Shown here: positions 7,013 through 14,216 of the stretch, piece by piece | Layout: every line of letters starts with the position of its first letter | How positions within the stretch are numbered: the first letter of the stretch is position 1 | Assembly: GCA_048201975.1 (NCBI GenBank) | Contig: DBFBGQ010000128.1 | Coordinates: 1 to 15,972 of the forward strand | From: Egerieenecus sp048201975 | GTDB taxonomy: Bacteria > Bacillota > Clostridia > Christensenellales > Aristaeellaceae | Reading direction: 5' to 3' | DNA: 15,972 bases | The notes under the pieces: generated by a model | Databases searched by the model: none | Told to the model about the DNA's origin: nothing | What the model saw: only the letters and a program-made list of their open reading frames with translations | Position numbers and translations under genes: made by a program

Positions 7013-8305
7013 ATGTCGAAGCTGATCGTTTTGTCCATTGATTCGCTCTTTGACGAGGATATGGATTTTCTGCGCACGCTGCCCAACTTCAAAAAGCTGC
7101 TGGAGCGCGCGGCATACAGCAGGGACGGGATGCGCAGCGTTTATCCTTCCTTTACCTACCCGGCCCATGCTTCCATCATCACTGGCACCACGCCGGATAA
7201 GCATGGCATCTTCCACAATGAAAAGCTGGACGTGGGCAATCCCACGCCGGACTGGTTCTGGTATCACAAGGACCTGAAGGTGGAAACCTGCCTGGACGCT
7301 GCCAAGCGCGCCGGGCTGACCACGGCCGCCGTGGGTTGGCCCTGCATGGGCGGTTGCCCCAATGTGGACTATTTGGTGCCGGAGATCTGGCCCAAGGGCG
7401 TGGACGAGGACCCGCGGCCCATCTTCCAGACGGCCGCCTCCAACAATGAAGCCACCTGGGCGGTGATCGACCGTCACCTGCACAAGCTCAGGCGAACCAA
7501 GCAGCCCTTTATGGACCATGTGATGGTGGGCTGCGCCTGCGACATCCTGCGCAACTACAAGCCGGACGTGATGTTCATTCACCTGGCGCACCTGGACCAC
7601 ACCCGCCATGCCAACGGCATCCAGGGGCCCATGGTGGAGCAGGCCATCGTGGCCAACGATGAGTGGCTGGGACGGCTGATGGAGGCCACCATGGACGCGG
7701 GCACCTATGCGCAGACCAACTTCGCCGTAATCAGCGACCATGGTCATCTGCCGGTGAGGCAGGTGCTCAATCCCAACGTATACCTGGTGGAAGCCGGGCT
7801 GATTCAGCTGGACAGCCAAGGGAATATTGCTTCCTGGCAGGCTTATTGCAACTCTACCTCCCTTTCCTGCCAGGTGGTCATGAAGGATCCCCAGGATCAG
7901 GCGGTGCGGGACAGGCTGGAAAAAGTCCTGTATGCTCTGCGCAATGATCTGGACAGCGGCGTGGAGAGCGTCTTCACCCGGGAGGAATGCCAGCGGGAAA
8001 TGCACCTGACCGGAGACTTCGAATATGTGCTGGAGGGCCGGGAACGAACCTCCTTCGGCAACACCTGGGTGGGGCCGAAGATGGTCACGCCGGACAACTC
8101 CGACTACAAGTTCTCGGTGGCATCCCATGGGCACATGCCGCACAAGGGACCTCAGCCCGTGTTTATGATGGCCGGGCCCGACGTGCGGGAGCACGCGGTG
8201 ATTCAGCGCCGGACGATCATGGACGAAGCGCCTACCTTTGCGGCCATGCTGGGCTTTGAGATGCCTCAGGCCACAGGCACAGCCATGCTGGAGCTACTGA
8301 AGTGA
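7013..8305 (+). CDS. Type I phosphodiesterase / nucleotide pyrophosphatase family hydrolase
   Basis: A 430-aa member of the alkaline phosphatase superfamily. All six predicted metal ligands and the nucleophile are present: Asp10 in LSIDS, Thr48 in YPSFTYPAHASI, Asp195 and His199 in LDHTRH, Asp242 and His243 in ISDHGH, and His372 in SHGHMP. An active two-zinc phosphoesterase is therefore likely. Unlike the animal ENPPs there is no signal peptide, so it should act in the cytoplasm, perhaps on a phosphodiester or nucleotide-sugar compound brought in by the importer. GAAAGGAG lies 9 nt before the ATG. It is the last gene of the operon, 36 bp after the mutarotase gene. The physiological substrate is not evident. 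Confidence 0.9.
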   Translation: MSKLIVLSIDSLFDEDMDFLRTLPNFKKLLERAAYSRDGMRSVYPSFTYPAHASIITGTTPDKHGIFHNEKLDVGNPTPDWFWYHKDLKVETCLDAAKRAGLTTAAVGWPCMGGCPNVDYLVPEIWPKGVDEDPRPIFQTAASNNEATWAVIDRHLHKLRRTKQPFMDHVMVGCACDILRNYKPDVMFIHLAHLDHTRHANGIQGPMVEQAIVANDEWLGRLMEATMDAGTYAQTNFAVISDHGHLPVRQVLNPNVYLVEAGLIQLDSQGNIASWQAYCNSTSLSCQVVMKDPQDQAVRDRLEKVLYALRNDLDSGVESVFTREECQREMHLTGDFEYVLEGRERTSFGNTWVGPKMVTPDNSDYKFSVASHGHMPHKGPQPVFMMAGPDVREHAVIQRRTIMDEAPTFAAMLGFEMPQATGTAMLELLK

Positions 8306-8357
8306 CACCATGGCCCATGCAGCGCTTTCAGGCCGGAGAAGCAGACGCTCCCCCGGC

Positions 8358-8488
8358 TCAGACTGCTGAAAAAGCCTATTTGCTTACCCTAGTATGAAAA
8401 AATGAAACTTTCGACTCCATAACCTGCAATAGTTTCATCACGTATGGGGTCCGAAGGGGTCCAGGGGGGAAAGGCGGGCATAGCCGCC
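8358..8488. repeat. Extragenic repeat, copy 1 (131 bp)
   Basis: Starts at TCAGACTGCTGAAAAAGCC and ends at GGCGGGCATAGCCGCC, matching 8648-8777 closely. Inside is a conserved small stem, ATGAAACT (8402-8409) with AGTTTCAT (8431-8438), whose loop differs between the copies, followed by two GGGGTCC units. No credible protein is encoded. This looks like a dispersed intergenic repeat family. Confidence 0.85.
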
Positions 8489-8498
8489 TGGAAGGTTA

Positions 8499-8645
8499 GG
8501 GCGTTGCAAAATAGCCAACCCGAAAAATAATGCACAAAAAACCGACCGCAAAAGCAGTGTTTTAGCTTCTTTTGCGGCCGGTTTTGGTTGTTGGTGCTGC
8601 ATTTTTTTTGCGGGTTGCTATTTCGTTTTCATTTTGCAACAGCCC
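8499..8645. repeat. 147-bp near-palindrome (MITE-like), between the repeat copies
   Basis: Outer arms GGGCGTTGCAAAAT (8499-8512) and ATTTTGCAACAGCCC (8631-8645) are inverted copies with one indel. Inner arms continue: 8511-8522 with 8611-8621, 8523-8534 with 8598-8610, and a central 14-bp stem 8541-8554 with 8569-8582. The whole unit can fold into one long imperfect hairpin. T-runs on both sides of the central stem could also make it a bidirectional terminator. It has no coding capacity, and no clear target-site duplication is visible. Confidence 0.75.
8536..8585. terminator. Possible bidirectional terminator in the palindrome centre
   Basis: A 14-bp stem (8541-8554 with 8569-8582, one mismatch that is a G-U pair on the minus strand) has a 14-nt loop. 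It is flanked by A6 on the left and T4 on the right, so either strand yields a hairpin followed by Us. It lies about 230 bp after the sugar operon and could end leftover transcription there. Confidence 0.45.
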
Positions 8646-8647
8646 CG

Positions 8648-8777
8648 TCAGACTGCTGAAAAAGCCTATTTCCTCACACTAGTATGAAAAAATGAAACTT
8701 GTGGCTCCCTAACTTGCAAAAGTTTCATCACGTATGGGGTCCGAAGGGGTCCAGGGGGAAAGGCGGGCATAGCCGCC
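8648..8777. repeat. Extragenic repeat, copy 2 (130 bp)
   Basis: Second copy of the unit at 8358-8488, offset by 290 bp and one G shorter. Its stem is 9 bp, ATGAAACTT (8692-8700) with AAGTTTCAT (8720-8728). The loop sequence has diverged while both arms are kept, which suggests the fold matters or that the arms pair as part of a mobile or processed element. Confidence 0.85.
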
Positions 8778-8963
8778 AGTGACGGCTGTGGTATGACCGC
8801 CTTTCTCAACCGAAACAAGCGGCGGTATGCCGCGACGATTGAGGTTGCGGAACGAACGGAAAGCCCTTTGGTCGCGCCCGCAGGCGCGACATCCCTGCGC
8901 TTGCAAGCATGCAATATAAATCTTGCAAGAATTTCGAGACCAAATGCTTTGTCAACGTTTTGG
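8778..8963. other. Non-coding segment rich in small stem-loops
   Basis: No believable gene is present; open frames here have no ribosome binding site or family resemblance. A perfect 8-bp hairpin GTCGCGCC/GGCGCGAC (8871-8890, loop CGCA) is visible. There is also a GCGGC/GCCGC stem near 8819-8833 and a TCTTGCAAGA palindrome near 8924-8934. It may be the continuation of the repeat element at 8648. Confidence 0.4.
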
Positions 8964-8994
8964 CGGCCCGTGGTCCCAAATGGATCACGGGCCG
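8964..8994 (-). terminator. Possible terminator of the TraX-family gene
   Basis: CGGCCCGTG (8964-8972) pairs with CACGGGCCG (8986-8994), a 9-bp stem ending 6 bp past the stop codon at 9001-9003. There is no good U-run on the minus strand, so termination efficiency is uncertain. Confidence 0.45.
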
Positions 8995-9000
8995 TTTGAA

Positions 9001-9786
9001 TTATCCCACAATCTGCTCCAGCAGCCAGAGCACCGCCAGATGCGCCGGATAAATGCCGTAGCTCACCCAGGCAGGGAGGCGCAGATCCTTCTTCAAAGGG
9101 ATCAGCATCAGCGGTAACGCCAAAATCGCCAGCGCCTGCGTGCGCAGCCACGGGGACAGCAGCGTCCCCACCGCCCCGGAGAACCGCAGCGGCAAGCCAA
9201 AGAAGCTTGCAACCGTGCTGCTGGTGGTGCCCCAATACAGGCAGAACGCCGCCATCACCGCGGCCATGGCCGGCCGGCTGCTCCGCGCCGCGTAAAGCAG
9301 CGCCACCAGCAGCACGCCCCGCCAGCCATAGTCGCAGCCGAACCATACCGCGGCGCACAGGCAGAGCGTCAGGCCCAGCGCGGCCCCCAGCCGCCCCAGC
9401 AAGCGCTTGACCAGGCTGTCCGCCTCCCAGGGCTTCTCCTCCACGGACATCAGCGCCAGCAGCGCGAAAAATAGCGTCAGAAATATGTTGGGCTCCTGCC
9501 AGGTGTGGTTCAACGCCACCATGTACAGCGGCTGCGAAACCAGCCCCACCGCCAGAATGCGCAGCGCGTATCGCCAGGGATTCCGGGTGTAGTGGAAGCC
9601 CACCACCATGCACCAGGCATACAGCGGAAAGGCAATCCGCCCCAGAATGCGCATTTCCGGCACCTGGGGGAAGAGCATCTTCCCCATGTGGTCAATCATC
9701 ATAAAGCAAAGGGCAATAACTTTCAGCGCGCCAGTCGCCGTATTCCCCGCCAGTGGACTGGTCCGCGCAGCCCTGGATGTCGTCAT
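9001..9786 (-). CDS. TraX-family polytopic membrane protein
   Basis: A 261-aa integral membrane protein with about eight hydrophobic spans. It matches the TraX family pattern: LKVIALCFMMIDHMGKMLFP with the conserved DH, then LRILGRIAFPLYAW, a GFHYTRN segment, and NIFLTLFFALLAL. TraX acetylates pilin in the F plasmid, but most bacterial chromosomal relatives have no known role, and no conjugation gene is nearby. The ATG at 9786 is chosen because GGAGG lies about 7 nt upstream; an extended frame to 9822 lacks such a site. It is divergent from the PDZ gene, the two starts being about 110 bp apart. An O-acyltransferase-like function is possible but unproven. Confidence 0.8.
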   Translation of the reverse strand: MTTSRAARTSPLAGNTATGALKVIALCFMMIDHMGKMLFPQVPEMRILGRIAFPLYAWCMVVGFHYTRNPWRYALRILAVGLVSQPLYMVALNHTWQEPNIFLTLFFALLALMSVEEKPWEADSLVKRLLGRLGAALGLTLCLCAAVWFGCDYGWRGVLLVALLYAARSSRPAMAAVMAAFCLYWGTTSSTVASFFGLPLRFSGAVGTLLSPWLRTQALAILALPLMLIPLKKDLRLPAWVSYGIYPAHLAVLWLLEQIVG

Positions 9787-9897
9787 GGGTATTCCTCCGT
9801 TTTCTCCAAATTCAAGCAGCATTCAGCACCCATTCATCCATTCTTCACTTTTTCCGATTATCCTTTTTTCATCAAACAGGAAAGGGAGGTGAAGCCC

Positions 9898-10326
9898 ATG
9901 ACTCACATTCATCAGGATACCCAGCCGGTAACCGCCATCCACCGCAAGCAGTTTCTCGCCTGCACGATCCTGGCGCTGCTGGCGCTTTCTCCCCTGCTGG
10001 TGCTGCCATGGCTCAACACCTCCACAGCCGTCAGCGGCACGGGCGAACTGGATGCCTGGCCGCCACAGGCCGCCGCGCTGGGGCTGGTACTCCAGAATCA
10101 GGCGGATGAAACCGACGGACTGTATGTCCTGGCCGTAATGGAAAACAGCGCCGCCCAGCGCCTGGGCCTGGAGGCCGGCGATCTATTGCTCTCCTTGGAC
10201 GGCGTGGATTTACGCTCCTGCGACGAACTGGACGCACTGCTGGCCGCCAGCTCCAACTCTGCCACCCTGAACCTCACCCTCATCCGGGACGGTCAACAGC
10301 TGGCGTTGGACCTGGACGCGCCATAA
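9898..10326 (+). CDS. Small membrane-anchored PDZ-domain protein
   Basis: A 142-aa protein with one N-terminal membrane span (residues about 18-39) after a short charged head. A single PDZ-like domain fills about residues 58-142. The PDZ core is visible as GLYVLAVMENSAAQRLGLEAGD, then LLLSLDGVDLRSCDELDALL and a final LTLIRDGQQLALDL strand, the arrangement seen in the PDZ domains of HtrA and RseP. No protease domain is present, so it would bind peptides or protein tails at the outer membrane face rather than cut them. GGGAGGTG precedes the ATG at 9898; a longer in-frame opening upstream overlaps the divergent gene and is rejected. The partner is unknown; the two-component genes downstream are separated by a terminator. 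Confidence 0.75.
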   Translation: MTHIHQDTQPVTAIHRKQFLACTILALLALSPLLVLPWLNTSTAVSGTGELDAWPPQAAALGLVLQNQADETDGLYVLAVMENSAAQRLGLEAGDLLLSLDGVDLRSCDELDALLAASSNSATLNLTLIRDGQQLALDLDAP

Positions 10327-10379
10327 AGCGCTGCATCATAAGGCATTATACCCCCAAGGCACGGAAAGGAGGTGGTAGG

Positions 10380-10418
10380 ATGGACGAAGGGAGGATGGTT
10401 TTTCCTACCTCCAGCTGA
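10380..10418 (+). CDS. Possible 12-codon ORF with strong ribosome binding site
   Basis: An ATG at 10380 follows AAAGGAGGTGGTAGG and opens a 12-residue frame (MDEGRMVFPTSS) before TGA. The binding site can pair with CCTACCTCC (10404-10412), inside the frame itself, through a 9-bp stem with a 3-nt bulge. This might be a leader peptide or a chance arrangement. No similar peptide is recognised. Confidence 0.25.
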   Translation: MDEGRMVFPTSS

Positions 10419-10484
10419 TCGCGCAAAACCAGAATAACGCAACAACCTTCTTCATCCTTATCCTTATCCTTAGGAACCCCTTTT

Positions 10485-10519
10485 CTCCGCCCGTCACCCC
10501 CGTGGCGGCGGAGTTTTTT
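10485..10519 (+). terminator. Intrinsic terminator upstream of the two-component genes
   Basis: CTCCGCC at 10485 pairs with GGCGGAG ending at 10513, with further pairing inside (CAC/GTG), and T6 follows directly (10514-10519). It ends transcription from the PDZ gene and isolates the response regulator unit. Three CCTTAT-like units lie just upstream. Confidence 0.8.
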
Positions 10520-10521
10520 GC

Positions 10522-10550
10522 TTGCGCAAGGGCCCCCCGGGGCTTATACT
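10522..10550 (+). promoter_or_regulatory. Predicted promoter of the two-component operon
   Basis: A -35 box TTGCGC (10522-10527) and a -10 box TATACT (10545-10550) are separated by 17 bp, between the terminator and the response regulator start. The spacer contains the GC-rich palindrome GGGCCCCCCGGGG-like stretch. A second TATATA lies at 10554. No autoregulatory direct repeat was recognised. Confidence 0.55.
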
Positions 10551-10582
10551 ACTTATATAAGGCCTGCGAAAGGAGATTGCCC

Positions 10583-11251
10583 ATGCATCTGTTGGTGGTG
10601 GACGACGAGGCCCGCATTCGGGATCTCATCAAAAAATATGCAACCTTCGAGCACTACGAAGTAACCGAAGCGGAAAACGGCATGCAAGCCGTGGAGCTGT
10701 GCCGCAAGCACAGCTTTGATCTGATCATTATGGATGTAATGATGCCCGACCTGGACGGCTTTTCCGCCTGCCGGGAAATCCGCAAGCAGAGCAACGTACC
10801 CATTCTGATGCTCAGCGCCCGGGGCGAAGAATACGACAAGCTCCATGGTTTTGAGCTGGGCATCGACGATTACGTGGTCAAGCCCTTCTCCCCCAAGGAG
10901 CTCATGATGCGGGTGGCAGCCATTCTCAAGCGCAGCGGCGCTCAGACCGACACCCGGGATGCTGTGGAAATCGGCGAATTAAAGGTGGACTTCACCGCCC
11001 GCCGGGTCACCCTGGGAGACCGGGTACTGGAGCTGAGCCCCAAGGAATACGACCTGCTGTTCTACCTGGTGCGCAACCGGGGCATCGCCCTGACCCGGGA
11101 GAAGCTGCTCTCGGAGATCTGGGGCTACGACTTTTTCGGGGACGACCGCACCCTGGACACCCACATCAAGCTGCTGCGCCGCCAGCTGGGACCATATGCC
11201 GACCGCATAACAACCTTGCGAGGGGTGGGCTACCGCTTTGAACAGGAATAA
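10583..11251 (+). CDS. OmpR/PhoB-family response regulator
   Basis: Cytoplasmic two-component transcription regulator, 222 aa. The receiver domain (1-115) has the acidic pair Asp7-Asp8, phosphoacceptor Asp51 in MDVMMP, switch residue Ser78 and Lys100 in VVKPF. The C-terminal winged helix (about 125-222) shows LELSPKEYDLLFYLVRN, the recognition-helix region TLDTHIKLLRRQL, and the closing IRTxRGVGY-like stretch ITTLRGVGYRF. AAAGGAG precedes the ATG at 10583. The stop overlaps the kinase start, so the pair is co-translated. Target genes are not evident; a KdpE/WalR-like or envelope-stress regulator would look similar. Confidence 0.95.
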   Translation: MHLLVVDDEARIRDLIKKYATFEHYEVTEAENGMQAVELCRKHSFDLIIMDVMMPDLDGFSACREIRKQSNVPILMLSARGEEYDKLHGFELGIDDYVVKPFSPKELMMRVAAILKRSGAQTDTRDAVEIGELKVDFTARRVTLGDRVLELSPKEYDLLFYLVRNRGIALTREKLLSEIWGYDFFGDDRTLDTHIKLLRRQLGPYADRITTLRGVGYRFEQE

Positions 11252-12734
11252 ATCCGCTTCGAAGCCCCGCCGGAGCATCCAGCGTCAGGTCATGATGTAT
11301 CTGGCGCTGTTTGTGCTGCTGGTCATCGGCCTGCTGTGGCTGTTCCAGATTGTGCTGCTGGATGATTTTTACCGCTATTTCAAGACGCAGATGGTCCGCT
11401 CCTCCGGAGAAACCCTGGCGCAGAACATGGATAACCCCGACCTGGACGCCCTGGCCAAGCAGCTTTCCAACCAAAACTCCATCTGCATCATGATCCTGGA
11501 TGAAAACCGGCAGACGCTCATCTCCTGCGAGGCTTCCATTTTCTGCATACTGCACAAGTCCAACGCCCAAACCCTGGACTTTTTCTGCCGGCAGGCGGAC
11601 CAGGAGAACGCGCCCCTTCTGAGCCTGTTCACCCTGGAGCATCCCCGCAACGACCGCTATGCCATGGATCGCTTTTCTGGCCGGGTTCCCCCCAAGGAAA
11701 TCAGCGCCCAGACCAGCCTGTTGTATACCCAGAAGGTCACCCTGGCCGACGGTTCGGTGCGCTATCTGCTGCTCAACGCCGTCATCAGCCCACTGGACGC
11801 CACCGTGAGCACCCTGCGCTCCCAGCTGCTGCTGATCACCGCCATTGTGCTGGCGCTGGCGCTGCTGCTGGCGGCCATCATTTCCCGGTACGTATCCCGG
11901 CCCATCATCGAGACCAACCAGGCCGCCAAGGCCCTGGCCCGGGGCCGCTTTGAAAAGCCCCGCAACGGCGACCACTACCGGGAAATCAGCGAGCTCAACG
12001 ATACGCTGGTCAAGGCCGCAGAGGAGCTGAACCAGGTGGAGCACCTCCAGCAGGAGCTCATCGCCAACATTTCCCACGACCTGCGCACCCCGCTGACCAT
12101 GATCGGCGGCTATGCGGAGGTCATGCGGGACATTCCCGGGGAGAATTCCCCTGAAAACATGCAGATCATCATCGACGAAACCAGCCGGCTTTCCTCCCTG
12201 GTGACGGAGTTGCTGGATTTCAGCAAGCTGCAGGCCGGGACGCTGAAAATGGAACCCAGCGTTTTTTCCCTGACCCAGGCCGTCGCCAGCATACTCACCC
12301 GGTACAACAAGCTCAAGGAACAGGAGGGCTATCAGATCCGTCTCGAGCCCTCGGAAGAGTGCTTCGTGTACGCCGACGAGGGGCGCATCGGCCAGGTGAT
12401 CTACAACCTAATCAACAATGCCCTCACCTACACCGGCGCGGACAAAACCGTCACCGTCACCCAGTCCGTGGACGGGGATCAGGTGCGCATGGCCATCCAT
12501 GACAGCGGCAAGGGCATTCCCCCCGAGGAGCTGCCTCTGATCTGGAACCGCTACTACCGGGCCAAGGAGAACCACAAGCGGGCCATTCAGGGCTCCGGGC
12601 TGGGGCTGAGCATCGTCCGCAGCATACTGGAGGCGCACAACGCTCCCTATGGCGTGGAAAGCAAGGAGGGAGAGGGCACCACCTTCTGGTTCATGCTTCC
12701 CCGGCGTTCCTCCCAGGAAGGCGACGAGACATAA
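11238..12734 (+). CDS. Membrane sensor histidine kinase
   Basis: Sensor partner of the preceding regulator, 498 aa. It has a positively charged N-terminus, TM1 (about 20-41), an extracellular sensor of about 155 residues, TM2 (about 197-218), a HAMP-like linker, and HisKA with phosphoacceptor His280 in ISHDLRTPL. The ATP-binding domain has N-box Asn393 (NLINNA), DSGKGIP (Asp422) and GSGLGLS (from 452). The start is TTG at 11238, 14 nt inside the regulator gene, with GAGGGGTGGG 8 nt before it. An ATG at 11292 would lose the basic stretch before TM1. The extracellular part holds two or three Cys residues but no domain I recognise, so the signal is unknown. Confidence 0.93.
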   Translation: MNRNKSASKPRRSIQRQVMMYLALFVLLVIGLLWLFQIVLLDDFYRYFKTQMVRSSGETLAQNMDNPDLDALAKQLSNQNSICIMILDENRQTLISCEASIFCILHKSNAQTLDFFCRQADQENAPLLSLFTLEHPRNDRYAMDRFSGRVPPKEISAQTSLLYTQKVTLADGSVRYLLLNAVISPLDATVSTLRSQLLLITAIVLALALLLAAIISRYVSRPIIETNQAAKALARGRFEKPRNGDHYREISELNDTLVKAAEELNQVEHLQQELIANISHDLRTPLTMIGGYAEVMRDIPGENSPENMQIIIDETSRLSSLVTELLDFSKLQAGTLKMEPSVFSLTQAVASILTRYNKLKEQEGYQIRLEPSEECFVYADEGRIGQVIYNLINNALTYTGADKTVTVTQSVDGDQVRMAIHDSGKGIPPEELPLIWNRYYRAKENHKRAIQGSGLGLSIVRSILEAHNAPYGVESKEGEGTTFWFMLPRRSSQEGDET

Positions 12735-12740
12735 TGGCAG

Positions 12741-12784
12741 GGCCGCCGCGGCAAATCTGCGCCGCGGCGGCCCCGATGTTTTTT
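12741..12784 (+). terminator. Strong intrinsic terminator after the sensor kinase
   Basis: A perfect 12-bp stem, GGCCGCCGCGGC (12741-12752) with GCCGCGGCGGCC (12761-12772), has an 8-nt loop and is followed by T6 at 12779-12784. Its U-run overlaps the stop codon of the convergent scfB gene. On the minus strand the same stem has no U-run. Confidence 0.9.
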
Positions 12785-14138
12785 ATTTGGTTTTGCCGTG
12801 TTCCTTGGCGTAGATGGCCATGGCGCACTCCAGGCGCTTGCGCTCCATCTGGCACTCCAGGTCATAGGGCTGGGAAATATCCCCATGGAAGGCGTGGGCG
12901 TTGGCGGCGCAGCCGCCGCTGCAGAAGAAGCGCGCCCAGCAATCCCGGCACTTTTCCTTGCTCAGCACGTTATTGGCGGCGAACTTCTTTTGAATTTCCC
13001 GGTCGAAGGAGCCGTCCAGCACGCTGCCCATGCGGAAGCCTTCCCGGCCCACGAACTGGTGGCAGGGATAAATATCTCCGTCCGGGGTAACGGCCACGTA
13101 CTCATTGCCCGCGCCGCAGCCGGTGAGGCGCTTGCGCAGGCAGGGACCGCCCGCCAGGTCAATCATGAAATGAAAGAAGTTGAACCACTTGCCGTTGGCC
13201 CGGCGATCCAGATAGATCTGCGCCAGGCGGTCATATTCGGCCATGATCTGGGGCAGGTCCTCCTCCCGGAGCGCATACTCGCAGCTGGGATCGGTGACCA
13301 CGGGCTCCACGGAAATCTGCTCGAAGCCCTGATCCGCCAGAAAGAGCACATCGTTGCCGAAGTCCTTGTTATAGCCGGTGAATGTGCCGCGGACATAGTA
13401 TTGCTTCTGGCCCCGCTTTTCCGCAAAGCGCTTAGCCTTTTCCGCAATCAGGGCGTAGCTGCCCTTGCCGTTCACCGTGGGGCGCATCCTGTCGTGGACC
13501 TCCGGCCGGCCGTCCATGGAGATGACCACGTTGTCCATTTCCTTGTTCAGAAAATCCATGATCTCCTCGGTCATGGCCACGCAGTTGGTGGTGGTGGTGA
13601 ATTTGAAATGCTTGTTCTTCTCCCGCTCAATGCTGCGGCCATATTCCACCAGTCGCTTGATGACCGGGAAGTTCATCAGCGGTTCGCCGCCGAAAAAATC
13701 CACCTCCAGGTTCACCCGCTTGCCGCTCTTCTCCACCAGCCAGTCCAGGGCCGCCTTGCCCACCTCAAAGGGCAGCAGCTTGCGCTCCCCCATGCAGAAA
13801 TCCCCCGTGGCGGCAAAGCAATACTTGCAGCGCAGGTTGCAGTCATGCGCCGCGTGGAGGCACATGGCCTTCACCACCCCGGGCTCCTGGAGCTCGATAT
13901 CCCGGTAATCGTCGGGAGCGTTCAGCGCGCCCAGCTCCTCCAGCTGGCGCAGCTCCTCCACCACTTCCTCCAGCTCCTCCCGGCCATGGCGGTCCGACAG
14001 CGCCTGAAGAATCTCCTGGGGGGTATGGTCGTTCCACAGGGACAGCACGTCATAGGCCGTCTCGTCGATGGCATGCACCGCGCCGCTGCCCACATCCAGC
14101 ATCATGGGCTGACCCACGGCCTTGAAAGTATGAATCAA
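12783..14138 (-). CDS. scfB: SCIFF peptide maturase, radical SAM/SPASM thioether-forming enzyme
   Basis: Radical SAM enzyme of 451 aa that installs Cys sulfur to alpha-carbon thioether bonds in the SCIFF peptide. Residues 1-80 form a peptide-recognition (RRE-like) domain with the LDVGSGAVHAIDETAYDVL stretch typical of this family. The SAM cluster motif is Cys100, Cys104 and Cys107 (CNLRCKYC), followed by FFGGEP. The C-terminal SPASM region supplies auxiliary-cluster cysteines (GCGAGNEY, YPCHQF, CRDCWARFFCSGGC and later Cys). The start is TTG at 14138, giving the family's usual MIHTF opening, with GGAGG 8 nt before it; no in-frame ATG fits. It lies 78 bp after scfA with a terminator between them. 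The usual secD/secF neighbours are not downstream here. Confidence 0.95.
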   Translation of the reverse strand: MIHTFKAVGQPMMLDVGSGAVHAIDETAYDVLSLWNDHTPQEILQALSDRHGREELEEVVEELRQLEELGALNAPDDYRDIELQEPGVVKAMCLHAAHDCNLRCKYCFAATGDFCMGERKLLPFEVGKAALDWLVEKSGKRVNLEVDFFGGEPLMNFPVIKRLVEYGRSIEREKNKHFKFTTTTNCVAMTEEIMDFLNKEMDNVVISMDGRPEVHDRMRPTVNGKGSYALIAEKAKRFAEKRGQKQYYVRGTFTGYNKDFGNDVLFLADQGFEQISVEPVVTDPSCEYALREEDLPQIMAEYDRLAQIYLDRRANGKWFNFFHFMIDLAGGPCLRKRLTGCGAGNEYVAVTPDGDIYPCHQFVGREGFRMGSVLDGSFDREIQKKFAANNVLSKEKCRDCWARFFCSGGCAANAHAFHGDISQPYDLECQMERKRLECAMAIYAKEHGKTK

Positions 14139-14166
14139 AGTCCATTCCTCCGCTCGCGTTCACATG

Positions 14167-14192
14167 AAAAAAGGCAGGAGCTTCCCCCTGCC
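14167..14192 (-). terminator. Intrinsic terminator/attenuator between scfA and scfB
   Basis: On the minus strand an 8-bp stem (14192-14185 with 14180-14173, one G-U pair) has a 4-nt loop and runs straight into six Us (14172-14167). It begins 24 bp past the scfA stop. Partial readthrough would give much more precursor than enzyme. Confidence 0.85.
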
Positions 14193-14216
14193 CAATGGAT
14201 GATATACCAGGGTTGC

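Noticed and set aside
6188..8194. 668-codon open frame on the minus strand
   Set aside because: It lies opposite the RarA-like, mutarotase and phosphodiesterase genes, whose motifs and ribosome binding sites are convincing; it has no recognisable domain.
8358..8777. CRISPR array
   Set aside because: There are only two copies of a 130-bp unit, with no short repeats at regular spacing and no cas genes.
8793..8999. Small gene in the stem-loop region on the plus strand
   Set aside because: It has no ribosome binding site and no family resemblance, and its sequence belongs to palindrome-rich repeat DNA.
8666..9613. 315-codon minus-strand frame across the repeats and the TraX-family gene
   Set aside because: It mixes repeat DNA with an out-of-frame reading of the TraX-family gene, and is low complexity in Gly and Ala.
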